From positions 117,955-181,954 of the forward strand of contig NZ_FYDJ01000013.1 in the NCBI RefSeq assembly GCF_900187425.1: a DNA stretch of 64,000 nucleotides, given 5' to 3'. Position numbers and translations under genes: made by a program. The notes under the pieces are model-generated. The model made no database searches, was not told where the DNA came from, and was given only the letters and a program-made list of their open reading frames with translations. Shown in pieces: positions 32,036 to 41,192 of the stretch (its first letter is position 1; the number at the start of each line of letters is the position of its first letter). This DNA comes from Pseudomonas sp. Irchel s3h14. Lineage in GTDB: Bacteria > Pseudomonadota > Gammaproteobacteria > Pseudomonadales > Pseudomonadaceae.

Positions 32036-32683
32036 TCAGTCGATTCCGCCCGTTAGGGTCGTCTGCTCAGCATAGTCGAGGTGTTTGACGAGCTGCGCGC
32101 GCAGCCGGGCACTTACCTCGGCAAATTCAATCGATCCTGCGTGATCGCTCAGCTGGGTCATCGCCAGCCCGGCGTAGCCGCAGGGATTAATCCGTCGAAA
32201 CGGTTCCAGGTTCATGTCCACATTCAGGGCCAGGCCATGAAAGGAGCAACCGTGGCGGATCCGCAGACCCAGAGAAGCGATTTTCGCCCCATTGACGTAG
32301 ACACCCGGTGCATCCGGCTTGGCCACGGCAGTGACGCCGTAGCTGGCCAGTAACTCGATCAGGCATTGTTCCATGCGGCTGACCAGGTCACGCACGCCGA
32401 AACCCAGCTTGCGCACATCGAGCAACAGGTAGGCCACCAATTGGCCGGGACCGTGATAAGTCACCTGACCACCGCGATCAACCTTTACCACCGGAATATC
32501 CCCTGGGAGCAACACGTGCTCGGCCTTGCCGGCCTGGCCCTGGGTGAACACCGGTGGGTGCTCGACCAGCCAGATTTCGTCCGCGGCATCGCTGCCGCGT
32601 TCGTTGGTGAAGCGTTGCATGGCATGCCAGACCGGCTCGTAAGCCATCTGGCCGAGCTCGCGAAAGCCCAGCGTGCCGGACAT
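32036..32683 (-). CDS. lipB: Octanoyl-[ACP]:protein octanoyltransferase
   Basis: A 215-residue transferase that moves octanoyl from ACP to lipoyl domains. Seen: VDRGGQVTYHGPGQLVAY, and the Cys/Lys dyad as GAKIASLGLRI (Lys) and FRRINPCGYAG (Cys). The ATG at 32683 overlaps the TGA of ybeD (TGATG), which indicates translational coupling; a GTG one codon earlier is also in frame. Order ybeD-lipB-lipA as in E. coli, except that lipB and lipA are directly joined. Confidence 0.96.
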   Translation of the reverse strand: MSGTLGFRELGQMAYEPVWHAMQRFTNERGSDAADEIWLVEHPPVFTQGQAGKAEHVLLPGDIPVVKVDRGGQVTYHGPGQLVAYLLLDVRKLGFGVRDLVSRMEQCLIELLASYGVTAVAKPDAPGVYVNGAKIASLGLRIRHGCSFHGLALNVDMNLEPFRRINPCGYAGLAMTQLSDHAGSIEFAEVSARLRAQLVKHLDYAEQTTLTGGID

Positions 32684-32958
32684 CACAGCACCATGTGCAC
32701 GAAACCGGTAGCCCGCAACTCGCTGTTGATGTCGTACAGCTGTTCTTGACCGGTGGCGATGATGTGCAGCTGGATGGTCGTGTACTTGCCGTTGGTACTC
32801 TGGCGCTCGGCCAGGGTCTCGTGGTCAACGGTCGCGTGTTTTTCAAGGATTGCGATGATCTTGTCCTTGAAACCCACGCCGGTGTCACCGATCACCTTGA
32901 TAGGGTAATCCGCGCAGGGGAATTCGATTTTTGGCGCCTTTACTTCGGTGTCTGTCAT
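32683..32958 (-). CDS. ybeD: DUF493 / YbeD family protein
   Basis: A 91-residue soluble protein with the DUF493 pattern: IEFPCADYPIKVIG at the start, HATVDHETLAERQSTNGKYTTIQL in the middle, and a closing TGFVHMVL. It folds like a small regulatory (ACT-like) domain in E. coli, with no proven function. Consistently between dacA and lipB in gammaproteobacteria, as here. Its stop overlaps the lipB start by one base. Confidence 0.94.
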   Translation of the reverse strand: MTDTEVKAPKIEFPCADYPIKVIGDTGVGFKDKIIAILEKHATVDHETLAERQSTNGKYTTIQLHIIATGQEQLYDINSELRATGFVHMVL

Positions 32959-33038
32959 GGCGTAACGGCCTCGTAAGCCGTGGCAACGGACATGGCCCCG
33001 ATCCGGATTGGAACAGGGCCATGCAAGTCCACACTAAT

Positions 33039-34196
33039 TCAGTTGAACAAGCCGTAGAAGAATAGACGGATGCTATCCCACATGCGGCGGAAGATACCAC
33101 CCTCGTCGACCGCGTCCAGAGCGATCAGGTCAGCGCTGTGCACGACTTTGTCGTCCAGTTTCACTTCGACTTTACCGATTACGTCGCCCTTGGCGATCGG
33201 CGCAATCAGTTGCGGGTTCATGGTCATGCTGGCGGCAAGCTTTTTCAGCTGGCCTTTTGGCAGGGTCATGGTCAAGTCTTCAGCCAGGCCGGCCTTGATT
33301 TGATTGGTGGTGCCTTTCCAGACGGGAGCCTGAGCCAGCTCGGCGCCTTTCTGATAGAACGTCTGGGTTTCGAAGAAGCGGAAACCGTAAGTCAGCAGCT
33401 TCTGGGTTTCAGAGGCGCGAGCCACTTCGCTATTGGTGCCGAATACCACGGCGATCAGGCGCATGCCGTCACGTACAGCCGAAGACACCATGCAATAGCC
33501 GGCTTCGTCGGTGTGGCCGGTTTTCAGGCCATCAACCGTCTTGTCGCGCCACAGCAGCAGGTTACGGTTAGGTTGCTTGATGCCGTTCCAGAAGAACTCT
33601 TTCTGCGAGTAGATCGCGTAGTGAGCCGGGTCTTCGTGGATGATCGCGCGAGCCAGCACCGCCATGTCGTGAGCCGACGAGTAGTGCTCAGGGTTCGGCA
33701 GACCGGTCGGGTTCATGAAGTGGCTGTTGGTCATGCCCAGATCGGCCACGGTTTTGTTCATCATGTCAGCGAAAGCGTCTTCACTGCCGGCGATGTGCTC
33801 GGAGAGCGCAACGCTGGCGTCGTTACCCGACTGAATGATGATGCCGTGCAGCAGGTCGCTGACAGTGACTTGCGAGCCGACCTTGATGAACATCCGCGAA
33901 CCGCCGGTACGCCAGGCGTTTTCGCTGACGGTCACCGGGTCGTTTTCGCCGATCTGTCCACGACGGATTTCCAGGGTCGCGATGTACGCGGTCATCAGCT
34001 TGGTCAGGCTGGCCGGCGGCAGACGCTGGTCACCGTTGTTCTCCACCAGCACGTTGCCGCTGCTGGCGTCCATGAGTACATAGGCTTTGGCGGCCAGTTG
34101 CGGTGGCGACGGCATCATCTCGACCGCGAAAGCGGCAGGCGAGAGGAGCAGCGGGACTAGCAGGCACAGGCGTTTGGCAAAGGTGGTGATGTTCAT
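33039..34196 (-). CDS. dacA: D-alanyl-D-alanine carboxypeptidase (PBP5/6 type)
   Basis: A 385-residue periplasmic enzyme that trims the terminal D-Ala from pentapeptides. Seen: signal peptide ending AAFA-VE, SLTK (SxxK, nucleophile Ser) near residue 63, SGN (SxN) near 125, KTG (LKTGHTDEAG) near 229, then the beta-rich C-terminal domain and an amphipathic anchor at the end (MWDSIRLFFYGLFN). The start at 34196 fits the signal peptide; upstream codons are unsupported. It opens the reverse unit dacA-ybeD-lipB-lipA. A GGGCCAT hairpin near 32991-33023 separates it from ybeD. Confidence 0.96.
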   Translation of the reverse strand: MNITTFAKRLCLLVPLLLSPAAFAVEMMPSPPQLAAKAYVLMDASSGNVLVENNGDQRLPPASLTKLMTAYIATLEIRRGQIGENDPVTVSENAWRTGGSRMFIKVGSQVTVSDLLHGIIIQSGNDASVALSEHIAGSEDAFADMMNKTVADLGMTNSHFMNPTGLPNPEHYSSAHDMAVLARAIIHEDPAHYAIYSQKEFFWNGIKQPNRNLLLWRDKTVDGLKTGHTDEAGYCMVSSAVRDGMRLIAVVFGTNSEVARASETQKLLTYGFRFFETQTFYQKGAELAQAPVWKGTTNQIKAGLAEDLTMTLPKGQLKKLAASMTMNPQLIAPIAKGDVIGKVEVKLDDKVVHSADLIALDAVDEGGIFRRMWDSIRLFFYGLFN

Positions 34197-34378
34197 CCGT
34201 CTCTCGAAATCGCTAATGGAAACTGCCCTAAGGGGCAAAACTAATCAGACAGCTTTCTAACGAGCTGTCGCGTGTTCAGTTGTTCACTCAGACCCTTGCC
34301 GGGCTTTTGTTCTTCAACGAGCCAACAACCAGGTCCACCCCCCAAACCGCAAGCGAACCGTCAATCAAGTACTACGTA

Positions 34379-35374
34379 TTACTCGGCAGTGACCAGGCTC
34401 GGCGAACCGAGATTGGCCAGGCGCACACTGTTCTGCACTTGCTGGATTTCACCCGGCGAGCCGATCGGCCCCAGGCGCACCCGATGCAGCGTCTGTTGAT
34501 TGCGCACGATCGAGCTGATGAACACCGGAGCGCTCACCATCCCGCTGAGCTTCGATCTCAGGAGTTCTGCAGCGTCCGGGTTGGCGAACGCGCCCACCTG
34601 CAGATACTGGCCAGAGGCTGGTACAGAAGCGTTTTTTTTTGCATCGATCGGCGAGGGCACAACGGCCGCGGCGTGTTGCTGCGGCGGTGGCGTCCATTGC
34701 TCGACGGTGCCGGCCGAAGCCGTAATCGTCGGGGCGCTATTTTGCGAGATTTGCGGCTCGTTAAGCATTAAAGGCGCCGGACGGCCTTTGGCTGCCCACC
34801 ATTGCTGCGGGTCGATGCCTTCGACCTTGACCCGCGCGGTACCGGTTTCGGCATAGCCGAGCTTCTTGGCGGCCGCGTAAGACAAGTCGATGATTCGGTC
34901 CGAGTAGAACGGCCCGCGGTCGTTGACTCGCAGGACTACGCTCTTGTTGTTGTCCAGGTTGGTCACCCGGACGTAACTCGGCAGCGGCAAGGTCTTGTGT
35001 GCGGCGCTCATGCCGTACAGGTCATAGACTTCGCCGTTGGCGGTGTTCTGACCGTGGAACTTGGTGCCGTACCAGGACGCAGTGCCCGAGGCGACATACG
35101 TCTTGGATTCTTGCAACGGAAAGTAGGTTTTGCCCAGTACCGAGTACGGGCTGGCCTTGTACGGGCCGGAATGCAGGGTAGGCGTGGCGTCCGGGATGCG
35201 CGAAACGTCAACATCCCACCATGGCGCGCCATCCTTGTGAGCCCGATTGATGTCCAGCCCCGGCGTCGAGCGCACGGCGGTGGAAGACTTCTGGGCCGGC
35301 GCACGGCTGGTCGAACAACTGGCGACCAGCACTGCCAACGCGGCGAATGCCATCAGCTTCAGGGGTTTATTCAT
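34379..35374 (-). CDS. rlpA: Septal-ring lytic transglycosylase RlpA (lipoprotein)
   Basis: A 331-residue outer-membrane lipoprotein that cleaves naked glycan strands at the septum in Pseudomonas. Seen: lipobox LVASC (Cys near residue 25), RlpA double-psi beta-barrel (about 98-190, ASWYGTKFHGQNTANGE and VNDRGPFYSDRIIDLS with the catalytic Asp region), a low-complexity linker, and a C-terminal SPOR domain (about 255-328, YLQVGAFANPDAAELLRSKL) for denuded glycan. The start at 35374 puts basic residues right before the signal; an ATG at 35389 overlapping the mltB stop is an alternative. 182 bases to dacA hold no gene. Confidence 0.94.
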   Translation of the reverse strand: MNKPLKLMAFAALAVLVASCSTSRAPAQKSSTAVRSTPGLDINRAHKDGAPWWDVDVSRIPDATPTLHSGPYKASPYSVLGKTYFPLQESKTYVASGTASWYGTKFHGQNTANGEVYDLYGMSAAHKTLPLPSYVRVTNLDNNKSVVLRVNDRGPFYSDRIIDLSYAAAKKLGYAETGTARVKVEGIDPQQWWAAKGRPAPLMLNEPQISQNSAPTITASAGTVEQWTPPPQQHAAAVVPSPIDAKKNASVPASGQYLQVGAFANPDAAELLRSKLSGMVSAPVFISSIVRNQQTLHRVRLGPIGSPGEIQQVQNSVRLANLGSPSLVTAE

Positions 35375-35388
35375 AGGCAATGCCCGCA

Positions 35389-36399
35389 TTACTTGACGCC
35401 CCGTGCTTGGACCAGCTGTTCAGACAGTTGATGTACGGCCATGGCGTACATCACGCTGCGGTTATAACGCGTGATTGCGTAAAAATTCGTCAGGCCCATC
35501 CAGTATTCGGGGCCATTGTCACCTTCCAGGCGGAAAGCCGTGACCGGCATATCATCGCGCAGCGCATCATGACTTGACCACCCCAGCGCCCGCAACTCCC
35601 CGACGGTTTTAGTCGGTTCGATGCCCGTGGTCAAACCTTGGTCCACCTGATCGCCACGCACATCGGCGCGGCTGACCACCGGTTCGCCGGCGACCCAGCC
35701 GTGACGTTTGAAATAACTGGCGACGCTGCCAATGGCATCGTCCGGATTGGTCCAGATATTGATGTGGCCGTCACCGTCAAAGTCCACCGCATAGGCGCGA
35801 AAACTGCTCGGCATGAACTGCGGCAAGCCCATCGCGCCAGCGTAAGAGCCTTTGAGAGTCAGCGGATCGACCTGCTCTTCCCGGGCCAGCAACAGGAACT
35901 CACGCAATTCCTTGCGGAAAAATTCGGCACGGGGAGGATAGTCGAAACCCAGGGTCGACAAGGCGTCGATTACCCGAAAATTGCCGGTATTACGACCAAA
36001 AAAGGTCTCAACGCCGATGATCGAAACAATAACCTGCGCCGGCACGCCGTATTCCTGCTCGGCACGGGCCAGTACCGCCTCGTGCTGACGCCAGAAGTCC
36101 ACACCACGGGCGATGCGCGCGTCGGTGATGAACATCGGGCGATATTCGTTCCACTGCTTGACCCGCTCGGCCGGTTTCGAGATCGCGTCCAGAATCGACT
36201 GCTTGCGCTCGGCTTCGCGGAACACGTCCATCAGTTGTTCACCGGCGAAACCGTAGTCGCGGGTCATTTCACCGACGAATTCAGCCACCTGCGGTGAGCC
36301 TTCGTAATCGCCGGCCAACGCTTCATGCGCTGTGCCAAGGATGCTTACCAGGCCGACCCATGGCGCATATCGAGTCGCCCAGCCACGCATTACTTGCAT
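35389..36399 (-). CDS. mltB: Lytic murein transglycosylase B
   Basis: A 336-residue periplasmic SLT_2-family transglycosylase. Seen: N-terminal hydrophobic signal (APWVGLVSILGTAHEALA), catalytic Glu in IIGVETFFGRNTGNFRV near residue 145, GAMGLPQFMPSSFRAYAVDF and DFDGDGHINIW (an EF-hand-like calcium loop), and WMGLTNFYAITRYN near the end, as in E. coli MltB. The start at 36399 is chosen because AGGTG lies 9 bases upstream. No lipobox, so it is a soluble form. Its stop overlaps a possible rlpA start. Confidence 0.94.
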   Translation of the reverse strand: MQVMRGWATRYAPWVGLVSILGTAHEALAGDYEGSPQVAEFVGEMTRDYGFAGEQLMDVFREAERKQSILDAISKPAERVKQWNEYRPMFITDARIARGVDFWRQHEAVLARAEQEYGVPAQVIVSIIGVETFFGRNTGNFRVIDALSTLGFDYPPRAEFFRKELREFLLLAREEQVDPLTLKGSYAGAMGLPQFMPSSFRAYAVDFDGDGHINIWTNPDDAIGSVASYFKRHGWVAGEPVVSRADVRGDQVDQGLTTGIEPTKTVGELRALGWSSHDALRDDMPVTAFRLEGDNGPEYWMGLTNFYAITRYNRSVMYAMAVHQLSEQLVQARGVK

Positions 36400-36416
36400 T
36401 GAAATCTTCACCTTAT

Positions 36417-37562
36417 TCAAACCTGAGCGATCCACTTGCGATGGGTATGGATCGACATCAAAACCCCAAACGCTGACAAAAGCGTCACCAGCGAAGTTCC
36501 TCCGTAGCTAATGAACGGCAACGGCACCCCCACAACCGGCAACAGGCCACTGACCATACCGATGTTGACGAAAACGTAAACAAAAAACGTCATGGTCAGG
36601 CTGCCCGCGAGCAATTTGCCGAACAATGTCTGGGCCTGGGCGGTAATCACCAGCCCGCGGCCGATCAACAGCAGGTAAATCAGCAGCAGTGCGCAGATCC
36701 CCACCAGGCCGAATTCTTCGCCCATGACCGCAATAATGAAGTCGGTGTGGCTTTCCGGCAGGAAGTCCAGGTGCGACTGGGTGCCGAGCAACCAGCCCTT
36801 GCCGAACACACCGCCGGAACCGATGGCGGCTTTCGATTGAATGATGTTCCAACCAGTGCCCAGCGGATCGCTTTCGGGATCGAGGAAGGTCAGGATTCGC
36901 TGCTTCTGGTAGTCGTGCATGACGAAGTACCACATGCCGACCGCCACCGGCACAGCCGCGGCAATCACGCTGAGAATCCAGCGCCAGCGCAGGCCGCCCA
37001 TGAACAGAACGAACGCGCCACCGGCGAGGATCAGCAGCGAAGTGCCGAGGTCGGGCTGACGCACGATCAGGATAAACGGCAAACCGATCAGAAACAGACT
37101 GACGCCCACATGCTTGAGCTGCGGCGGCAAGGTGCGCTTGGACAGATACCAGGCGATAGTCGCCGGCATCAGAATCTTCATGAATTCCGAGGGCTGGAAG
37201 CGGATCACCCCGGGAATGTTGATCCAGCGCGTGGCGCCCATGGCGTTGTGGCCCATGACGTCCACGACGACCAGCAACAGCACGCCGACCACATAACCAA
37301 CCGGCACCCAACGGGCCATGAAGCGCGGCTCGAATTGGGCGATGACGATCATCGACACCAGGCCGATGCCGAACGAAGTGGCTTGCTTGGCCAGCAGATC
37401 CCAGCTTTTGCCGCTGGCCGAATACAGCACGAACAGGCTGCCGGCGGCGAGGGTCAGCAGCAGGATCAGCAACGGGCCGTCAATGTGCATGCGTTGTAAC
37501 AGCGTCGCGCGGCGACGCATCACATCCTCGCTGGAGAGGATGCGATCGAAATTACTCTTCAC
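36417..37562 (-). CDS. rodA: Peptidoglycan glycosyltransferase RodA
   Basis: A 381-residue SEDS-family membrane glycan polymerase that works with PBP2 in rod elongation. Seen: about ten membrane helices, a QPDLGTSLLI stretch, LGTGWNIIQSKAAIGSGG, and the closing VPLPFISYGGTSLVTL, all SEDS signatures. The start is a GTG at 37562, overlapping the end of mrdA by 11 bases with GGAGG upstream; this fits the family start SNFDRxLSSEDV. Directly coupled to mrdA. Confidence 0.95.
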   Translation of the reverse strand: MKSNFDRILSSEDVMRRRATLLQRMHIDGPLLILLLTLAAGSLFVLYSASGKSWDLLAKQATSFGIGLVSMIVIAQFEPRFMARWVPVGYVVGVLLLVVVDVMGHNAMGATRWINIPGVIRFQPSEFMKILMPATIAWYLSKRTLPPQLKHVGVSLFLIGLPFILIVRQPDLGTSLLILAGGAFVLFMGGLRWRWILSVIAAAVPVAVGMWYFVMHDYQKQRILTFLDPESDPLGTGWNIIQSKAAIGSGGVFGKGWLLGTQSHLDFLPESHTDFIIAVMGEEFGLVGICALLLIYLLLIGRGLVITAQAQTLFGKLLAGSLTMTFFVYVFVNIGMVSGLLPVVGVPLPFISYGGTSLVTLLSAFGVLMSIHTHRKWIAQV

Positions 37563-39447
37563 GGGCCGTAGCCTCCACACTGATAGGGCTGGCGTATTCG
37601 GCCTTCAACCGACCGTCCTGGTCCAGAAGCCAGGCGTCCATGATTTGACGCACCACGGGGGCGGCGACGCCGGAACCGGACTCGCCGTTCTCGACCATCA
37701 CCGACACCACGATTTGCGGGTTGTCGGCCGGTGCGAAGCCGACGAACAAGGCGTGGTCGCGATGGCGTTCCTGAACCTTGGAGCGGTCGTACTTCTCGCC
37801 CTGCTTGATCGCGACGACCTGGGCCGTACCACTTTTGCCCGCGATGCGGTATTGCGAACCGATCGCCGCTTTGCGTGCCGTACCCCGGGCACCGTGCATC
37901 ACCTGTTGCATGCCGTGGTTGACCTTGGTCCAGTCGGACGGATCACGCAGGATGATGTCCGGCATCGGGTTTTCATCCTTTGGCCGCTCGCCTTCGACGG
38001 TCTTGGCCAGGTGCGGACGGTTCCAGACACCCTTGTTCGCGACCAGCGCCGTGGCCTGGGCCAGTTGCAATGGCGTTGATTGCATGTAGCCCTGACCGAT
38101 CCCGAGAATCAGCGTTTCGCCCGGGAACCAGGCCTGACGCCGGGTTGCACGCTTCCACTCACGTGTAGGCATCAGCCCCGGCGACTCTTCGAACATGTCC
38201 AGCGAAACCTTCTGGCCGATGCCGAACTTGCTCATGTACGCCGACAAGCGATCGATTCCCAGTTTGTGGGCAAGGTCATAGAAGTAGGTGTCGTTGGACC
38301 GCATGATCGCCGTGTCCAGATCGACGTAGCCGTCACCGGTACGGTTCCAGTTACGGTATTTGTGATCGTAGTTGGGCAACTGGTAATAGCCGGGGTCATA
38401 CACCCGACTCGACGCGGTCACAACGCCAGCATCCAGGCCGGCAATTGCCACGGCCGGCTTGATGGTCGAACCCGGCGGGTACAAGCCGCGCAGCACGCGG
38501 TTGAACAGTGGCCGGTCGATGGAATCGCGCAGCTCGGCATAGGCCTTGAAGCTGATGCCGGTGACGAACAGGTTCGGATCGAAACTCGGCGCACTGACCA
38601 TCGCCAGCACTTCGCCGGTTTTCGGGTCCAGCGCGACCACCGCACCACGACGACCGCCGAGTGCAGCTTCGGCCGCTTCCTGCAATTTGATGTCCAGGCT
38701 CAGGACGATGTCCTTGCCGGGAATCGGATCGGTACGCTTGAGCACGCGCAACACGCGGCCTCGAGCGTTGGTCTCGACTTCTTCGTAACCCACCTGACCG
38801 TGCAGCTCGGGCTCGTAGAAACGCTCGATACCGGTCTTGCCGATGTGGTGGGTGCCGCTGTAATTGACCGGATCGAGCGACTTCAGCTCTTTCTCGTTGA
38901 TCCGCCCCATGTAACCCACCGAGTGCGCAAAGTGCGGGCCCTGCGGATAGTGACGCACCAGCTGCGCGACCACTTCCACCCCCGGCAGACGGAACTGATT
39001 CACCGCGATGCGGGCGATCTGTTCTTCGGTCAGCTCGAACAGGATTGGCACCGGCTCGAACGGCCGGCGCCCCTGACGCATGCGCTTCTCGAAGATCACC
39101 CGGTCCTCGGGCGTCAGCTCCAGCACTTCAACAATCACGTCGAGCACTTGCTGCCAGTCGCCAGAGCGCTCGCGGGTCATGCTCAGGCTGAAGCTGGGCC
39201 GGTTATCGGCCACCACCACGCCATTGCGATCGAAAATCAGCCCGCGAGTCGGCGGAATCGGCTGCACATGGACGCGGTTGTTCTCCGACAGGGTCGAGTG
39301 GTACTCGTACTGAATCACCTGGAGGAAATACAGCCGCGCGATCAGCACACAGATCAGCACCACCACCGCAATTGCCCCGAACACGACGCGGCCACGCACC
39401 AGACGGGCGTCTTTTTCGTGGTCCTTGATGCGGATCGGCTGGGGCAT
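37552..39447 (-). CDS. mrdA: Penicillin-binding protein 2
   Basis: A 631-residue class B transpeptidase of the elongasome. Seen: one N-terminal membrane helix (VVFGAIAVVVLICVLIARLYFL, about 21-42), a PBP dimerisation domain with RGLIFDRNG near 68, and the transpeptidase domain. This has STIK (SxxK, Ser near 329), SND (SxN) near 386 and KSGTAQ near 545. The closing region gives an extended tail. The start ATG at 39447 yields MPQPIRIKDHEKD, typical of Pseudomonas PBP2. With rodA, rlmH and rsfS in the conserved order. Confidence 0.96.
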   Translation of the reverse strand: MPQPIRIKDHEKDARLVRGRVVFGAIAVVVLICVLIARLYFLQVIQYEYHSTLSENNRVHVQPIPPTRGLIFDRNGVVVADNRPSFSLSMTRERSGDWQQVLDVIVEVLELTPEDRVIFEKRMRQGRRPFEPVPILFELTEEQIARIAVNQFRLPGVEVVAQLVRHYPQGPHFAHSVGYMGRINEKELKSLDPVNYSGTHHIGKTGIERFYEPELHGQVGYEEVETNARGRVLRVLKRTDPIPGKDIVLSLDIKLQEAAEAALGGRRGAVVALDPKTGEVLAMVSAPSFDPNLFVTGISFKAYAELRDSIDRPLFNRVLRGLYPPGSTIKPAVAIAGLDAGVVTASSRVYDPGYYQLPNYDHKYRNWNRTGDGYVDLDTAIMRSNDTYFYDLAHKLGIDRLSAYMSKFGIGQKVSLDMFEESPGLMPTREWKRATRRQAWFPGETLILGIGQGYMQSTPLQLAQATALVANKGVWNRPHLAKTVEGERPKDENPMPDIILRDPSDWTKVNHGMQQVMHGARGTARKAAIGSQYRIAGKSGTAQVVAIKQGEKYDRSKVQERHRDHALFVGFAPADNPQIVVSVMVENGESGSGVAAPVVRQIMDAWLLDQDGRLKAEYASPISVEATAREE

Positions 39448-39457
39448 GAGGGCAGAA

Positions 39458-39925
39458 CTACTTGTGGTAAGGGTGGCCGGACAGGACTGTCCAGGCACGA
39501 TACAGCTGTTCGCCGATCAGGATTCGCACCAGCGGGTGCGGCAACGTCAACGGTGAGAGCGACCAGCGCTGATCGGCCCGGGCACAGACTTCCGGCGCCA
39601 GCCCTTCGGGGCCGCCGACCATGAAATTCACCGTGCGCGAGTCCAACCGCCAGCGATCGAGCTCGACCGCCAGTTGCTCGGTGCTCCAGGGCTTGCCGTG
39701 GACTTCGAGGGTCACAACACGCTCGTTCGGCCCGACCTTGGCCAGCATGGCTTCGCCTTCCTGACGGATGAAGCGCGCCACGTCGGCGTTCTTGCCACGG
39801 GTGTTGAGCGGTATTTCCACCAGTTCCAGCGCCAGCTCGGACGGAAGACGCTTGGCATATTCATGCCAGCCTTCTTCCACCCACTTGGGCATGCGTGAAC
39901 CGACGGCGATCAGTCGCAGTCGCAC
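39458..39925 (-). CDS. rlmH: 23S rRNA (pseudouridine-1915-N3) methyltransferase
   Basis: A 155-residue SPOUT methyltransferase that methylates pseudouridine 1915 of 23S rRNA in helix 69. Seen: RLRLIAVGSRMPKWVEEG at the start, the SAM-binding knot with FMVGGPEGL and LSPLTLPHPLVRILIGEQLYRAW, ending SGHPYHK. Length is identical to the family norm (155). The start is a GTG at 39925, with AAGGGA 5-10 bases upstream; no ATG is available that keeps the conserved beginning. Confidence 0.96.
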   Translation of the reverse strand: MRLRLIAVGSRMPKWVEEGWHEYAKRLPSELALELVEIPLNTRGKNADVARFIRQEGEAMLAKVGPNERVVTLEVHGKPWSTEQLAVELDRWRLDSRTVNFMVGGPEGLAPEVCARADQRWSLSPLTLPHPLVRILIGEQLYRAWTVLSGHPYHK

Positions 39926-39934
39926 AGCGGTCCC

Positions 39935-40429
39935 TTATTGCTGGTCTTTGTTGAGCTTGACGAAATGCTCATGGGTGTTTTCCGGGCTGTGGTGAGCCGC
40001 GTTCAGAGCACGGCTCTGTTCTGCACCGGACCACAGACGCTCCAGGTCGTAAAACTGACGAGCCGAAGCGGTCATCATGTGCACGATGACATCATCCATA
40101 TCCAGCAACACCCAGTCGCTGTCGCCCTTGCCTTCTTCACCCAGCGGCTTGACGCCCAAGGCTTTGACCGCCTCGCGGACCTTGTCCAGCATCGCGCCGA
40201 TCTGGCGGTTGGACGTACCGGTAGCGATGATCATGAAATCAGTGATGCTCTGCTTTTCACGAACGTCGATTACCTGAATGTCCTGGCCTTTCACGTCTTC
40301 CAGGGCCGCTACGGCAACCTTGACCAGCTCTTCGCCGCGCAGCTCAGGGCCGGTTGGAACTTCTACTGGCAGCGGGGCGCTCTTGAACGTGCCTTTGCGC
40401 TTTACTTTAGTTACGTCTTTGTTCGTCAT
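39935..40429 (-). CDS. rsfS: Ribosomal silencing factor RsfS
   Basis: A 164-residue protein that binds L14 on the 50S subunit and blocks joining with 30S in starvation. Seen: core domain LVKVAVAALEDVKGQDIQVIDVR, SITDFMIIATGTSNRQIGAMLDKV and DWVLLDMDDVIVHMM, through YDLERLW. The first 45 residues are a basic/Pro-rich extension that is longer than in E. coli (105 residues in all). The start at 40429 has a modest GAG upstream; a later start in the core cannot be excluded. Confidence 0.93.
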   Translation of the reverse strand: MTNKDVTKVKRKGTFKSAPLPVEVPTGPELRGEELVKVAVAALEDVKGQDIQVIDVREKQSITDFMIIATGTSNRQIGAMLDKVREAVKALGVKPLGEEGKGDSDWVLLDMDDVIVHMMTASARQFYDLERLWSGAEQSRALNAAHHSPENTHEHFVKLNKDQQ

Positions 40430-40501
40430 ATAAAACTCGTTTTGCTCGTATGTTCGGGCGCTTCGGTACACGCGTTCACGTGTTTTGAAGCGCGCCCTTT
40501 T

Positions 40502-41191
40502 TCAGTTCGACGCACGGTAGAGACCGTGCGCATCGATGTAGGCCAGGACCGCGTCGGGCACCAGGAAACGTACCGACTTACCGCTGGCCAGCAGTTGACG
40601 GATCTGGGTGGCGGATACCGCGAGCGGTGTCTGCCAGACGAATGCAATCTGTCCGCTCGGCCCTTTGAGGGCCAGCGGGTCGCTCACCGAGCGTGCCGCC
40701 AACAGATTGCGCAAGGCATCCGGCGGTTCGCTGTCGGCATCCGGGCGTTGCAGCACCAGGATGTGGCAATGCTGGAGCAACTCTTCCCAGCGGTGCCAAG
40801 TGGGTAGGCCGCAAAATGCGTCCCAGCCCAAAAGTAGAAAAACCTGGTCGGAGGCGGCAAGTTCTGCGCGCATCAGTTCCAGGGTGTCGATGGTGTAGGA
40901 CGGTTTGTCCCGCTGCAATTCGCGGGCGTCCACCACCAGCGGCGCCACACCGGCCACCGCGCACTCGACCATCGCCAGACGGTCTTTCGCCGACACCTGC
41001 GGCGTACCGCGATGAGGCGGTCTGGCACTGGGTGTCAGACGCAGCTCATCGAGCGCCAGCGATTCGGCGACTTCCAGCGCACTGCGCAAATGGCCGATGT
41101 GCACCGGGTCGAAGGTCCCGCCCAGCATGCCAATGCGTCGAGGCGCAGGCTCGCTGGCGGTTACCGGGACTGACAGGTCGTGGTCGCCCAA
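40502..41191 (-). CDS. nadD: Nicotinate-nucleotide adenylyltransferase
   Basis: A 229-residue enzyme that makes deamido-NAD from NaMN and ATP. Seen: GMLGGTFDPVHIGHL near residue 21 (HxGH nucleotidyl-transfer motif), RPPHRGTPQVSAKDRLAMV, LLGWDAFCGLPTWHRWEEL and SATQIRQLLASGKS (the ISSTxIR motif). The start is uncertain: TTG at 41191 begins one base after the proA stop and gives MGDHDLSVP. A GTG-ATG pair at 41227/41224 inside the end of proA is also in frame. Between rsfS and proA, as in other Pseudomonas. Confidence 0.9.
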   Translation of the reverse strand: MGDHDLSVPVTASEPAPRRIGMLGGTFDPVHIGHLRSALEVAESLALDELRLTPSARPPHRGTPQVSAKDRLAMVECAVAGVAPLVVDARELQRDKPSYTIDTLELMRAELAASDQVFLLLGWDAFCGLPTWHRWEELLQHCHILVLQRPDADSEPPDALRNLLAARSVSDPLALKGPSGQIAFVWQTPLAVSATQIRQLLASGKSVRFLVPDAVLAYIDAHGLYRASN

Positions 41192-41192
41192 G

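Noticed and set aside
38080..39624. A 514-codon frame opposite mrdA, and similar frames opposite hemL, proA, lipA, dacA and the AidB-like gene
   Set aside because: All mirror well-supported genes; composition is rich in Arg, Gln, His and Ala as typical for complement-strand frames, with no signal or domain.
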